Shown: positions 34,801 to 49,647 of the stretch, piece by piece
Position numbering within the stretch: the stretch's first letter is position 1
Layout: each line of letters begins with the position of its first letter
NCBI RefSeq assembly: GCF_030848805.1
Contig: NC_092360.1
Coordinates: 1,178,001 to 1,242,000, forward strand
DNA: 64,000 nt
Source: Temnothorax longispinosus
Lineage: Eukaryota > Arthropoda > Insecta > Hymenoptera > Formicidae
Direction of reading: 5' to 3'
Position numbers and translations under genes: made by a program
The notes under the pieces: model-generated
The model's input: the letters and a program-made list of their open reading frames with translations, nothing else
The model's database searches: none
Told to the model about the DNA's origin: nothing

Positions 34801-37800
34801 AATTCGACCGTCTTGATGGTCGTTCCAAGGAATCGGACGAAGATCTCGTCCTCGCGTTCGCTATATATCTCGCGATACTCTGGATGCGGCACGGCTGTGG
34901 CGACGGCGACGGCGGCGCACTCCAGACGTTCGCCGCTCTTATGTTCTCAGGCTTTCTCTTCTCTCTCTCCTTAGAAACTGATCCGCCCGGGCTTAACGTG
35001 CTTTCACACGAGACACGCCGCATTCGCCGCCACGCGAGACCAGACGTGGCGCAGGGGTTACATTTCGCGAATATTAAAACACCGTCGTGCTCGCGGAATG
35101 CCGCCGACTCGGGAAGTATTGGATCCGCGGAATCCGCGCAATTGAAATGCCGGGATTTGGATCGCGTCGTTTGCGAAAGTCGCGATATGACTTTTAAACA
35201 TTCTATCCTGGAGTATCGTTTACTTACGCGAATGATGATGCGTTGAAAGTGACGTAAATAAATCTTGGAGAGTTTCCTGCAATAAATATCTGTCCGCCTA
35301 AAATGTTGCTTAAGTATATTATTCTGCAAATAAACGCATTACTATCATGTTGCGAATATACATTCTATATTATACATGTGTCGTAATAAATTTTGAAGTC
35401 ATTCTCCTTTCAAGAATTACGTTGCAGGCGCCAGTCTATAATTAAAAAAGAATTTTCCGGTTTCGTAATAGAGACTTGATTTGCATTTCAGCTTCGCGTG
35501 CGTTAATTGAAAACTCGATGAATTAAAGTCGACGTGTTTAGCATAACTCGTGGAGCGTTGATTTAGTCGATTTCACATCTCAGACCGATAAGCGTGAGTT
35601 CAATTAAAAACTCTAATATGCTCGACGTATTTCCCTTTTTGCACATGATGACGAGCTATCTATAGACCGGTGATACAACATGCGAGAAGTAACTGCAGGA
35701 AATCGGCTCGATACCACTCCCGGGACATTCGAAACCTTCGTGCGACTTAGAAACCGTCGTCGTGCGATCGACCTGCAACCGGTTTCTCGTTCCCTTTCAT
35801 CGGTTCAGGCTGGCACACGAGCTAATCCGGGTTCTGCACACGTGTGCAACCGGCCGTGCACACACACGCGCGCGCACGCGAAATGCGTGCACGGCGATGT
35901 GTGTATGCATAGCTGCTCCTGCTTTCGTTTCCATTGACTCGCGCGCGCGCGCGGTATTTTACTAATCTTTCATCCAAGTACAGAGCGTGTGGCTGCGTCA
36001 GCTATTGTCCGTTGCTGCATCAGTTTGGTATCATTATTAGTATTATGTGTGCCTCACAATTGAAACGTGTTACGTAATTTGAAATCAAGTGACACTATCA
36101 CGAGCTAAGAAAAGTTATTGAGTAACAGAAGTAATCGTTTAATATGTCGATCAAAAATTTTTAATATTAAAAATTAAAAAATTATATAATATTGATAGTG
36201 TCAAATCCTGAAGTTAGAGGATTCGGTTTGTTGCGCATGTGAACTAGGAATAAGTCGATCATTGTTTACCTACATTTAGGAAAAATATCCTTTATAAAAT
36301 TGTAGATGAACCAAAAACTACGCATATCCTATAAATATATCCGCCAATTTATTGTTTAAAGAAATGTAAGGGACTTAGAAAGATATATTAGATAGAAAAG
36401 ATATATTATATAGTATATAGTAAAAAGATAAGGTTGTAGATAGTTCAATGTTTTTCCTTCCTCTGTCGAGATTAAAGATCCTTGAACGCAAACGTCGCAA
36501 ACCTTACGTGTCTAATCCAGCAGTCTTTACATTTTTCCTTCCTATCTGGTCATTCTTTTCCGTCGAAGAAGATAGGATAGGAAATGGTCGGGTATCTCGC
36601 GGCATCTGCTAACTAAAAGGGTAAGATCTCCGCGTCGCCGTCCTATCGAGAACCAACCCGGGTATTTGCATTCGTCCCCGCGCTTCTTGCTGGTGTAGAT
36701 GTCTCTAGCGTAAAACCGCATAATTAAGGACCCTCGCTACCGCACATGTCCGTCCGTCCCGTCCGTCCATCCGTTCTTCCGTCCGTTTCCCGCTGCCAGT
36801 TACGTTGTCCCGGAAAGATTCGAGAGGGGAGTCCCGGGGTATCGCGGAAGGATCGAGGATTGTGCCGTCAGTCAACGCGCGGGACGGCGACGAGTCCTTA
36901 TAGAGGATCGCGCCAGGATCTATCCCTCGCGTGAGCGCTATGCAGATTCCGAGAGGAGCTCGATTCGCACACTTCCGCGAGATTTTGTAGACAAGCAGCA
37001 GAATAAACCGCGATCTTAGAGCGTCGATTAGACGTCCGCGCCGGTATCGAAGCCGGTATCGAAATTCGCTATCTCGATTGATCGACGCAAATTCCACGCG
37101 TTGCTTATTATTATTTCGTTGATAGATGGATTCTGATATTTCTTGTATACTTTATTCCTGGTATTGTTATAATTCGATTATTAAGAGCTATCGTTGGATA
37201 AGTTGGATTATATTAGATGCTTCAAAACATTGATACTAAAATTTCAACATAGATATTAATACTTTTTTCTCAATTATGTATACCTAATTAATTCTCAATT
37301 ATATTTTATTTAATTTTTCAGTCGTCTAGTAATGAAATTTTAAGTTAGCAATATAAAAACCTAAATCATTTTTGCATTTTTAATGCTATTTCGCTTTTCA
37401 AGAGAAATGCGAACGATCATTTTTTTGTTCTCAACGATGATGCGAAAGTCATTACATTCATTCCTGTCTTATTTCTGAATTCTTTGCGTCGTTGTTTCGA
37501 TGTGTGCTCCCACGCCAACTGACGTTTTTGCACACGCGACACGAGAGATTCTTCATCGCGAAACGTCCGGTGTGGTCCGACGAAGGAGCGGAGCGCGAGA
37601 ACTGAGACAGCGATCCGAAAAGAAGTGAGATCGGGACGATGTGAGTTGGTCCACGCGCGCGGTGAGAGGACCACCCGGCGTTGTTTTCCCGGCGTGGCCT
37701 GTAACGCACGTGGAAGCGGTTTAACGTAATCCGGATTCGTATCGGTTTAAAGCGATTATTCCCTCGGGCGCGAGAGCACGGACAAGAATCGTTGTTCATA

Positions 37801-40800
37801 TACGCTCATACCGATGACGGCGGTTTTTCCCAAGAGCGCAGTCGAGGATAAGCGCGTTCTGCGCGCGTACCAGGTCAATGCGATCGTATCTATTAATCAT
37901 GCTCCAGCTCCTACTACCATCGGTATCGTCTCGCTCCGCATCGGCGTAAGAACACGCGCACATAGTCGCTCACTCGTGTGATAAATGGCAATGCGCGCGC
38001 TATGGTGAGGCGAATGCGTTGCACACGGTTGATCGTTGACTGACTAATAATTCTTCTCCAATCACGAAACGGTCATGGGAAATTCGCCGTGTTTCATACT
38101 TACGCGTTTTCGCCCGATTCGCAAAATTCGATTTTCACTCACCCTGCCGGCTTAACTTGTTGATCAAAGTGAGAAGAAGATGTAGCATGATTGAATCTTT
38201 GAATGATATGACGGACTTTAATATCGTGTAATCCATAAAAATACTGTAGATATTTATCGAGTACTCGCAATTCGTGCGTTCGCGTAAAAGAGTCACGGTG
38301 CGGTCTCGCTTTGCGTATACTTGGCGCGAGACACTACCGTGTCTCTTGATTTCTCCAAAGAGAATTTAATTCTCCAAAAGAATTTAATGGAATTATAACC
38401 TATAACTTATATTCTACAAATTATAATTAATTATATGATATTTTACACAAATAATGATCGCTTACGTTGATAAAAATATCGAAAATATTGCAGTTTAATA
38501 ATCAATTTTCATGAAATTCTTTATGATATAATATGATTAAAAAAACTCGGCTTTAGAAACACCGGATAAATTAAGGAATCGTACGCGTTAACTTGCTTGA
38601 TTAACGATATACAATTAAGCACGTTCGTAACACCTCGGTGCATCGTTCACTCGACTCTTGTTATCGTTCAATTCAATGTCTTTTTTTTTAATTGCCCATT
38701 AAAGTCGAGAATCTGATTTAAAGACGGCCGAGTGCGCGCGTACGTTAGCCTCTCCAATTATTATCACCGCGTTATGGCCGACCGACATTTTGATCGTAAG
38801 AGAAATCGGTAGCAAAAGCAACCGGCCGTCTCTCCGTCAATTAACCACAAAGCGGCGAACGTCTATTTTTACGCGTCGCAACGCGAACGATTGCTGAATT
38901 TATGCTATTAATTTTCTCTGTAATGACTGTACGCCCGATAACGAGCGCATAGCTGCAACAAGCCTTTTACAATCAGCGTCGTGGAACGATGCCTTGATTA
39001 ATTTTTCACGCGGTCGGTGAAGCCTGTATGTGTCTGAAAGCCAGGCCCCCTTAGCAGACACGGCTTGTTGGCTCATATTACATGCTTAGGCGACGGAACA
39101 ATCGAAACCCGCACTTACGGAGCTAACATTCCATTAAATATTAAATGCACTGACTACCGCTTCGTTAATTGATCGTTTTGATATATTTAATCATTTACTT
39201 GAGTGTCTGGGCTCATTGGAATTGGGAAATTAGTTGATTATTGAAAAGTCATGAATTGCTTGATGTTGAAAGTTCATTTTTTTTATTAAGAATTTTATCT
39301 GTGAAGGTAGGTTTATCGTTCCATACTATACTATAAACAACATTTGCAATTTAGAAATATACAGCACCAAAAAAATTGTGATTTATATTATAATAAAAGA
39401 CCCTTAGGCCTTATATATCCTTTCAACATTGAGCGTTTCAAACGAAACTTTCATCTTAATCTTTTTATCTTAATTATTTCTTGCATTTTAGAGCTTGACT
39501 GCTTCTAATTCTATAACTTTTATGATTTAAAAAAGTTATTAATCATAATCTGTTAGTGAAGTTTATTCGTTAGTAGAATCTATTCAAAACTCTTTGATGT
39601 ATATCTTTTTTCATTTTTGATTCATATCTGAATCTTAATGTGCAAATGATTCCGCTCCGGTTCCGGCAGTCGCGACTAGGCGCGGACGGAAGGATCAGCC
39701 GGAAATTACGTCAGGTCCTCTTTCCGAGTAGCGTCACGGCAAAGTCTCTCCCCAACTTGGCACATATAACGAGGAAGAATCCGCGCGTTAACGTGGTCTT
39801 TCGCAACTTGTAAGTGAGAAACGCCGTTCCTACCGAGTCCCATCGCTAAGTCTCCGCACGCTGTATGTACGCTGTGAACAGTGCGAACGTATACGTACAT
39901 ACGTACGAATGCGTTTGCTTGTTTCCTAACCGTGCGAGTATCCGTGTAAGCTACCGACGACGGTGTGTGCCGATTTATCAACCACCTTCGCTCCCACAAA
40001 CTGGTCGCCCGCGATCTCGCCGTATGATAACGCATGCTTCGCGCTTGCGTTGTCCCGCGCTTTCACGTTGATTGGCCGGCTTAACTTTAATTGGGCGCCT
40101 CCATCTCATAGAGAATGAGAGGAAGTGGTAGTTCCTGCCGCCGGGAGTCAGTTCGGTTTTCTTAAATCGTCGCATATACGCCATCGAGCCGGGGCACGAT
40201 GTTAGCTGCTCAATGAATTTACGATCAAAATACCGAAGACACGCTCGTTCGCGCGTTTGCAAATTGCGAGCGACATTTTTTATACAAAGCCCCCCCGCTT
40301 AATTAGCAGTCCCGCCGATAAGGTGATTATGCAATCGTGGACGTCTCAATCGGTACCTCGTACTAATTGGAATAATTTTTATCTGAGATAATTAAGGCGC
40401 TGTTGTTAATGTAAAATATGTCCGCGGCTCTTTGATAAAAATTTCTTCATTTTGCTACATATTTGTAGAGCTGCACGATTTATCACAAATGTTTTTCGAT
40501 TTAAATTTTTTCGGAACTCAAAATTTTAACATACTGAAAAGAAAATACACAATAGTGGATTGTTTAGTCGCTGCGGAACGCAATTGCAACTCACAATCAA
40601 CTGAACGCAATCGAACGTGGACGGCAAAGTAAATAGCGTACGTATGCACATACGAATGCAACGGCTGCTCCGTATGCACCGTACATTGTGTCGCAGAAGA
40701 AAGTGGTCGGCGGGTAATTTCATGGCGAATTCATTTCCTATCTGGATAATAAAGTCGCATCCCTTGTGTGGACGCGAATGAAGTCACGACTTGATTTCCC

Positions 40801-43800
40801 GGAAAACGTGACCCTCCCCCCTTGTCCCCCGTCCACCCCTTTCTCCCTTCCCTCATCTTTCGCCGCCACTCTCAGCAGCGTACTCTCTACGAAAACGTGA
40901 CTTTCTCGAATCCCACCCGCGCTCTCGCACGTACAGTGCCATTGTGTAATGGTCCTTGAACCAACATCGACCAGCAGCTGGTCGACGGTCTCCCACGCCC
41001 TGCCACTAAACGGCACGAGTCCTCGTAGAATTCCCAGGATTTGTGGAGTCTTTCGTATGTTTTTCCATTGCTTTTTATTTCACAAAAGCAGCGCAATTAC
41101 CGACGACATTGCGGTTGATCATGTGTTTTTCGCGGTATGATTTTAAAGAAAATTACGAGCTTGCGGTAAAGAAGTTCCTCGAATCTTTTTTCATCGCTTT
41201 CTTTTCATTGCCATGTGAACGAATGACTGAGAAATTAAGACTGAATGCCTGTGCAGGTAAACCGGTAATTCCTGCAATGCGTGAATTCTGTAATACCCAT
41301 ACATTTTAATAATTGTCTTTATTAATAATATTCGGTAGAATGTTCCTAAGTTATTGTTAATATTTGGGTAATTTTATGATGCATACATATCGTTCTTTTT
41401 ACAAAAAGAGAAAAAAGGTTAAAAAAATTGAATAAATTAGATATTAATTAAATAACATTCTATATTCAAGTGAATACAGATTGTTGCTGATCTTACCGTT
41501 TACATACATTTCTTAGCCGTTTAGCTCTCGATTGTCACATTGCAGAAATTCAGGTTCGAGTGGTCATCCAAGGGGTCCTCCTCCGCGCCGTTTTGTTCCC
41601 CCCATAATGATCGCGCGCGACACTCGTCAATCATCACCGTCGGTCGTGCATTTCCGTCAGGCTTGGCCGAGCGAGCAAGTGAGCGGCTACAATGGAATTG
41701 CACGGGGTTCCCTCAGGGGACCTTCAGTTTTCATTCTCTCCGTTCCCCGTCCTCTGTGCTTTCTTTTGCTATAACGACGAAATGATCGTACGCATGCCGT
41801 GTATAAGCCACGCCGAGGAATCCACCTATCGACGATCGTACGTGTAATCGTGCCGATGCGAGAGCACGTCACGCCGTTTGATCGCGGCCTGTGCTCGTCG
41901 GCGCGTCGGGCCGTGTAAACTTTACGTTACATGCGCTTTCTGCACGAACATCACGCCCCGCAGTCTCATTTAGCATTAAATCGGGCTGTCCGAGCCTCAT
42001 CTCTGATGCTGACATTGAACGCGAGCTGCGTATTAGACGAATAAGAGGTAAAATGCGGAACACGTCAATGGAAGCGTTAAGATTTGAAGTTAGCGACCGT
42101 ATCATAAGAATCAGTTTCAATTCCACTTTTTGCAGCTGATTATCTCGATAATCTTATACAAATTATTCGCGACGTTATAAAAGTATTCTTAATAAAAGTT
42201 ACTTATATTATAACGGAAACGTTTTTTTATTTTGTGTTTTAAATTCTTGTATATAAGAATGTTTCTTTGGAACTTTATGTATACGTACAACTTTGCACAT
42301 AAATATTTTTACACGTCCATTTTTGTCAGACCCATGGAAATTAGCATTATCGTGCAAACCGCAGCTCCAACGAAATAACCGCTTCGATTGGTTGCTCCAA
42401 CTTTCTTCACGTTTCGCAGTCACGTCCGCAGAAACTCGGCGACCACTGACCGCACGGCAAACTCGTGTCTCTCAATTAGCGTTATTCCGAACATATGAAA
42501 AGAAACTTCGCACCAATTAGCGGGTGCCAAGCTAATTCAGCGGCGAACCAGATTGGTGACGAGTCGAAAATGGCGCGCAGCCGAGCGACAACCGGTTGGC
42601 ATCGCCGCACCAATCTCCATTTCTCATACCGTTCCTTTTATTCTTTGATAAGTATTTCGTTCGTTCGTTTGAGAGAAGATAGGGCGCATCCTTTTGATGT
42701 ACGCTTCCTGTGTCGTGTCTTTATTAGCAAATTAAGAGTCCTCTCTTTCCCCTCCTCCTGGCCCAACATTCCGAACCACAATGGACCCGTATTGTTTGCG
42801 AGACCGAACCTCTCGGAACGTCTCGGTGAGATGGAGGACGTTCGCGTGTCGCTGCCTTTGTGTAATTTTCGATATATCTCCGATGCTGCATGAGGAGTTC
42901 CCTGTGAATTTCTTCACGCTTATGTGTGTACTTCCTCGATCCAATAAGTCTACATCCGCTCGTCAATGAGGTTTGGCGTCATTTCGAAGTGGACTTTAAC
43001 CAGACTTCTTTTAGTGTGTGAAACATTCGGACTAATATGTTACTTTCAATGAAAAAATTATCATGAAAAAATAGATTTTAACAATATCAGAAAATTAAGA
43101 TTCTATTATAGGCATTGATTGATAAAAAGTTTAACAACAAGTAAGTAATCGATAATAGATTGTCGCGATTAGATGTCAGATATCACATACATAACTTGTT
43201 TTGTCGATTAAATATTAACCGTTTTTTTCGAATAAGTAAGTGAATTGAAAAATATTATATAGATAGGGAAATTGTAGTTATTACTTGAATTGATCATATG
43301 GCAACGTACGGTACCCTCCTTTCTTGGCCCTTTTAACCGTTTTGAGTCATGGAGGACCTTTGTATGATTATCGATTGCCAGGTGCGTTTTCGATAAGTCC
43401 CCGTGCGTGACGGAACGCGTTAGGAAAGGGTGACACTTTGTTTTCAGGGTGGATAGTACATTTCCGTTAGAGTTTCTTGAGAACCTAAAGAGCTATTATT
43501 GCGTATTCTGTCTTAACTCGGAAATTATATTTTAGATTAAATAAATTAAACTGTAAACGCAAGTAGTGAAAATGTCTAATGACCTATAAATTTTAACGAC
43601 GGACAACATAAAAATTTTGATGGAGAGCATAAAAATTCACGACAATATAAAATTTTCCGTTTTGTGTTTACATATAATTACGGAGATTTCTCTTATGCGG
43701 AGTATGCGTACTTCAAAAATATTTGCTCGTAAAAAATTTTCAAGAATCCCTAGATTTATATAACATGGCGAATCGTCGTATTCAAACCGCGAACCATACG

Positions 43801-45629
43801 GGATTTAATTATGTGTAAACGATGAGTGCTCGCTTCGGTATAATTACGAGCAATTGGTATCCGTAACTCAAGTCGAAATACGAATGGCATCCAACAATTA
43901 ATACGCCTCGGACATAAAGAACATATGTACCTGCATTTATTCCATGCTCACTTTTAATATGACCATACTTTTTACTGCCTAGGTCACAAAAGGCGTCCTT
44001 AATAAGAACATATCGTACATGTCCCTTGCATTTAACGCCTTTTGAATATCTCATATTAATTGCATTTTTTTTTCGAACAAATCCTCGAGCACTACTTATT
44101 GTTGCAACATTAAGTTGTTGATTTCATGATGAGATGAAAAAGTATCTGATGAATATCCAAAGATCAATTTTTATTTGTCATGATCAAGAAAATATATATT
44201 AATGACTAAAAAATTATATTTAGAGAGGGCTATATTTAATGCAATATTATTTAGATATTTTTCCACATTGTATATTCTTAACACTCATGTTATTCGAAAA
44301 CACAAATTCCTGTGACAATAGCAATAATAAGATAGAATTTAATAACTTTTTAAGTCAGCTGGTGCAATATAAAAGTCTTTGTCATTATCAAGCATTGAGT
44401 AAATAGTATAATTGTTGGAGAAACATGTGACACGTACATAACTATATAGATCGTCAATTCGATAGACGCGGACCATAACGATCGACCGTAAAAATCTAAC
44501 GTATGGTGCGCAACATAATAAGGAAGAAATCAGTATATAGGTATAGCTTTCATTAATCGCGCGCGCGTGTCCGAGCTCGCGGCATTTCTCTCTGCTTTTT
44601 GCGCTCGTTATTTCGATAATTTGTCCCACTCTCATTATTTTCGTTCGTGGCGTACGTACATATATGGCGATCGGCGACGAATTACTGTGGCAGGATCTTG
44701 ATGGCAACTACTGCGTTGCTGCCGATAGCTATACCGGACGATGGCGCGCAAAAACCGTGCTGGTGGCCTGCACCATCGCCGCAGAGAATACTTGGGCGTC
44801 TTGTCAGCGGCGGCAGGTGCGAGATACGAAGGTAGCCGACGACGTTTTCACCGTGACTCGTTCCCCCTCCCCCCCGGACGAGGTTCCGCCGGGATACTTG
44901 GACATTTATGCAAGATGCGAAAAGATAGCGAGATTGGCCGGAACTTTTAGACGCCGGATTTATTTGTGAAATTGCATGCGATAAGAGTTTTCCAATTTAT
45001 CTTTCTATTTATTCCATAATCCAGTAAAGTGCAATCTAATAATAATTAGAGTTCGATCTTTTAATATGCAAAAATAGAATATATCTTCAGTTAATTTTCA
45101 TTGATATCGAATATATGTACCGGTAGCGTTGCTGGCTCGGTTGCTGGCTACCTCATTGGCTTCCTGCGCTCGAGCGCAGGAGGAAAATTCGTTGCTCGAC
45201 CTTTGGCGCTGACCGGTTCTCGATCTTTCTCCTCCGTCAGCGCGCAGTCGTTATCTTCATTCGCGCGTATATAGACATTTATATCGCGCGCGCCTCTTTG
45301 CGTTCGCCGGTCACGAAAGAATCGTCGGCCGAGTACTTAATCGTGCGTTGGTATTTGGGGTCAACGAGACAAGGGAGGGAGAAAACGAGATAGAGAGAAT
45401 GAGCGAGAAGAAAAGGGTTCGGATACGATACAGGAGGGGGAGAGAGAGAGAAAGAGAAAGGCAGATTCGACGGCGCGCACTAACAGAGAATGTGTATGTA
45501 TGTTGATCCTTGAACCATCTCTACCTCAGATCAACGTGCTCGCATCCAACACCTTTCTCCTCCGCTTCATCTTGCCCGTCCCTTGCAACCCTGCCGAGTC
45601 TCTGCACTCTCTCTCACTCTTTGCCATTT

Positions 45630-45631
<2 letters not shown>

Positions 45632-45677
<46 letters not shown>
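45632..45677. repeat. (TC)n microsatellite
   Basis: A TC run is interrupted once by TT. An A/G-rich stretch (45,367-45,462) lies about 170 bp to the left on the same strand. Confidence 0.95.
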
Positions 45678-47037
45678 AGTCTCCATCTCACTTCCATCTC
45701 GATCCCTTCCCTCTCCGTTTTCGCGCGCGCGCCTCCTCGTGATAATAATTATCCATTCGATTCTTGCGCGCGGTGCAGCCAAAGTCACGATTCCTCTTCT
45801 TGCCACTTCCCCTTATGCAGGTTACGTCCGAGTACACTGAGTATCGAGAGGTATTTGCAATCGATTACTCCTCTCCCCTGACCTGCCCGTCTTATCGACA
45901 ATTTGCCTCGGTGTATTATATCCGCGGGGACTTTCAATTAATTCTTAATACATTTCTCATTGGCGTTTTATGTTACAATCTGCATAATCAATCAGTTTCT
46001 TTGATCTCTTATGCGTTATGAATATCTCCATTTTTGTATATACAGCAGTTGGAAGTTAATTAATCACGTAAGTCATTTGAACACACAAAGATGTACTAAT
46101 ATGTTTTTCTTAACAATATGCATATAGAAGAACGTCTACATTTATTACTAAAGAAGAACAATTACTAAAGAAAAAGCACTTTCAATTTATCAAAAATCTT
46201 ATATATTAATTATTAATAAAATTTAATTTTAATTCTGTTAAAAATTCTGGAGGAAGTTGTATGTATTGAAAATTTAAGTTTGTATATTAAAAATGTTTTT
46301 TTTTCTGTATTTTATCTTAAATAAAGAAAACACTTGTTACGTTAAAAGAGTCATCTCGTATAAATGGTAATAGTAAACGCGATCGGTCTGTCAGTGTCAT
46401 AAAGTAATCGTGCGCGTATCCGTTGAGGTTTTTGGTGCGCAATGCGAAAACTCCGTCTTTGTTAGTGCATTTGCATGCCGATTATCGCTACAGTTTCTCA
46501 GTGCCTCGCTGTAGGTATAAACTAATTAACTTGCGTACCCGGTTCCTTTGCATAATGGCCACGTTTGCGGGAACCTTATGCCTCGTACCGTAGGAGGGTC
46601 GGCAGACCGACTCTTACATACGGTATTCTCTCGCGTATTGTTCGTTCGAGCCCCGCGGCGATACCCGTGCATGAATATAGATACGTTCCTGCACACACGT
46701 CGCTATGTTACGCGTACTTATTCATAACGTGCGCCGCGACTGGCATGCCCGGGCCGGCGTCGACTTTATTATCGTGAGGCACAAGAACACACCGAGGGGA
46801 TACTAAGTATAATGGCCCTAGGCTGAGACCTCTTACACCGACCTAGAAGGGCTCGGTCTCCCGGCTTGGGCTTCTTCGAGCTATTCATGATCAACCGCGA
46901 CGATGATTTGCAATTTTGCACAGATCCACGGGAAGATTGTTCTACTCTTATGTTTAATAAAAGACCGAGATCGTTACATGTCGAGGAATGCGTCGCGAAT
47001 TATTTTTCTAATTTTTATAGAATTTATTTCTTAGGCG

Positions 47038-47038
<1 letters not shown>

Positions 47039-47079
<41 letters not shown>
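47039..47079. repeat. (TA)n microsatellite
   Basis: About 20 uninterrupted TA units. Confidence 0.97.
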
Positions 47080-47082
<3 letters not shown>

Positions 47083-49647
47083 AAATGATTCATGCATTCG
47101 TTTATTCGGGAATCCAGAGTTGATTTCACCTTGACGGATTTACGCGGCGTCAGGATATAATATTATCAAACATACCCGTTATTTGATCCAAGAAATAATG
47201 GAAATTGCGCGCAATGAATAGGAATCGACGGGATGATGCGTGGAAAATGATCTTATGACATAATTCACTTCTCTCGCAAGTTTGCTCCCGGCGAGGTCGG
47301 GAGATGCGCAGTCATGTCGATGGAGTTTCATTCAGAAAACGACAAGCCGATTACGACCGATTGAAATTTATATTTGATCGTTGTTCGATTCATGATACGC
47401 GAGGTATGTAATTATATATACGTGAATAATAGACACACGTGATTCGCGAATTCCGAGTTGCGGAACAATGATCGATCGCGATGAGTGGTAATTTCATACG
47501 TGTATTAATTTAGTCACGCTAAATGAGATTGTGAACAAGTTTATATCTGTTTGAGCAGGAATAACACGTGGCTAATCTCCTCCCTTTCTTTGCAGCGTAA
47601 TGTATTCTAACCGACTTCCTCTGATGTGATATCCACAACGTAAGTTAGTTTCTCCGAGTTTGTGAGGGTCTTAACCTTTCCAGTATATGTTGGAGAAAGT
47701 ATTAATGGACTCGTTAAATAAGTGCTATTGGTATCTTATTTATTACGTCTGATGATTATACTCGACATTGCATTGTAAATATTAGCTCTCTCGAAATGTC
47801 TCAAATTCCTTGAGATAATAAGAAACAGTTTAGAATCAATAAATAGTACAAATATTTGTCGATTTTTCATAATTACTTTAATAACGAAAATGAATAACTT
47901 AATTATTTCGCAGTAACTTTTTTCATATTTTTGCGGTAGTAAATAGAAGAATACTTTTAAAAATTGTTCTATTCGTTGAAATAGTATCGCGACCGACGAC
48001 GACGGCGCGCGGGTTTAGATTTGCGAGATATTCAATCGCTGCCATCTTTATTAATTATCTGCCATAAATCAAAGCTCTCCCGCTCCGATCTTCATTGGGG
48101 ATTAGCTCTGTAGCGAGTTACTTAACCGCCGCAAGGTATGAACTTTCTCTTCAACGGCGGGGCACGATACGTGTAGTATACATTGTTGAAAATTGCAGCA
48201 TCAAGTACACTATATTCACTGACAATGAGTACAGAATGAAACATAAAACTAATTTTGTGAAACCTATGAGTTATTTATATCATAATTTTTATTTTGTATA
48301 TTTTTTATATATTTATATATTTTACGATTATTTTAAAATAATATAGATTCCAAATATATTTTAATATAAGTTATATATACGCGCGCAATACACATTCAAT
48401 ATAGTAACGAAGTGATTTTAAACACTGGCATTTAACGAGGGTGAGTAATGCATAGCGGCTATTATGGAGGCAAACTTTATTTTCTTGTTCCAGTGATACG
48501 TACTATAACTGCGTAAACTGCAGTTTCTGACCTTTTCGCATTTATTCGAAAGAAGGTGTGCGCGAGACTTCGTGTGCCTTTATTTGCCTTCCATTAAATA
48601 GCCGATACTCTTTCTTGACGCGATAACTGCGAGTAAGAGACGCACGTGTGAGATAAGGCGTGACAATATTTGACACTATGCCTAGAACGCTGTTTACCCA
48701 CGGACTTTTTATGAACCTCGACTGCAGGATTACTGAGAAATTCTGCCGGACGTGAAAAAGATTTCCGGTTACATTTCCAAGACATTAGAAAAAAAATTAG
48801 AAAAATGATTAATCATAAAATATAGAATTTCAGATAGTTTAAAAACATGGTCTATAGAGACTAGATCAAAGATCAAATAAAACAAATATAGGCTTTTGTT
48901 TTTTAATTAAAAATTATTAACGACGTAATTTATCAAACTTTATTTATTTAATTTATAATATTTAAATAATAATATAGTAAAACATTTATATAAAAAATAC
49001 ACAAAGTACATACAGTGAGATGCATTAATGAAATATAGATATAATAAATTTATTTATAACGACGTAAAATAGTTTAATCGCAATCTGCTTTTATTTTAGC
49101 GTACTTATTTTATGTTATTTTAGTAGATATACTTATAATTTATCGTAAATCTTTGAATAATAAATTGTTTACTACTTATATTTAACATAATAAATATTTT
49201 ATTCATATTGATAACTTGTAACTTTATATGTTAAATAACAAAAATTGTATAAATTCTTAAATTGTTAAATATAAATTCTAAATTATTTTTTTCACGTATA
49301 ACGACTTTTCTTTAGTCACCGCGTTATTTTTATCTTTCAATATATTTACAATTACTGGTTCGAATTATTAATTATTTTCGATGTCTAATGTTTTGCATTG
49401 ATCCATTTAATATATACGTTTAATGATTTAAGATAGTTTTTATTATAATTTACGAGCTCAATATTTCTCTCGACAAAAAGGTTTCATTATATGCTCTCTT
49501 TCATACAACACCGTTCCAATATAACGAGAAGGCATGTTATGTATAAACTGAAGTGTAGTGCTCTATAAAATGTACCCGAAGTAAGCTTTTTCTTTTCAAC
49601 ATGCAACATAGTGAATATCCTATCTCTCGACTTCTTTATGGTGGCCG

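Noticed and set aside
44664..44969. 101-codon plus-strand frame in the long intron
   Set aside because: No domain, and alternative frames are also open in this GC-rich patch.
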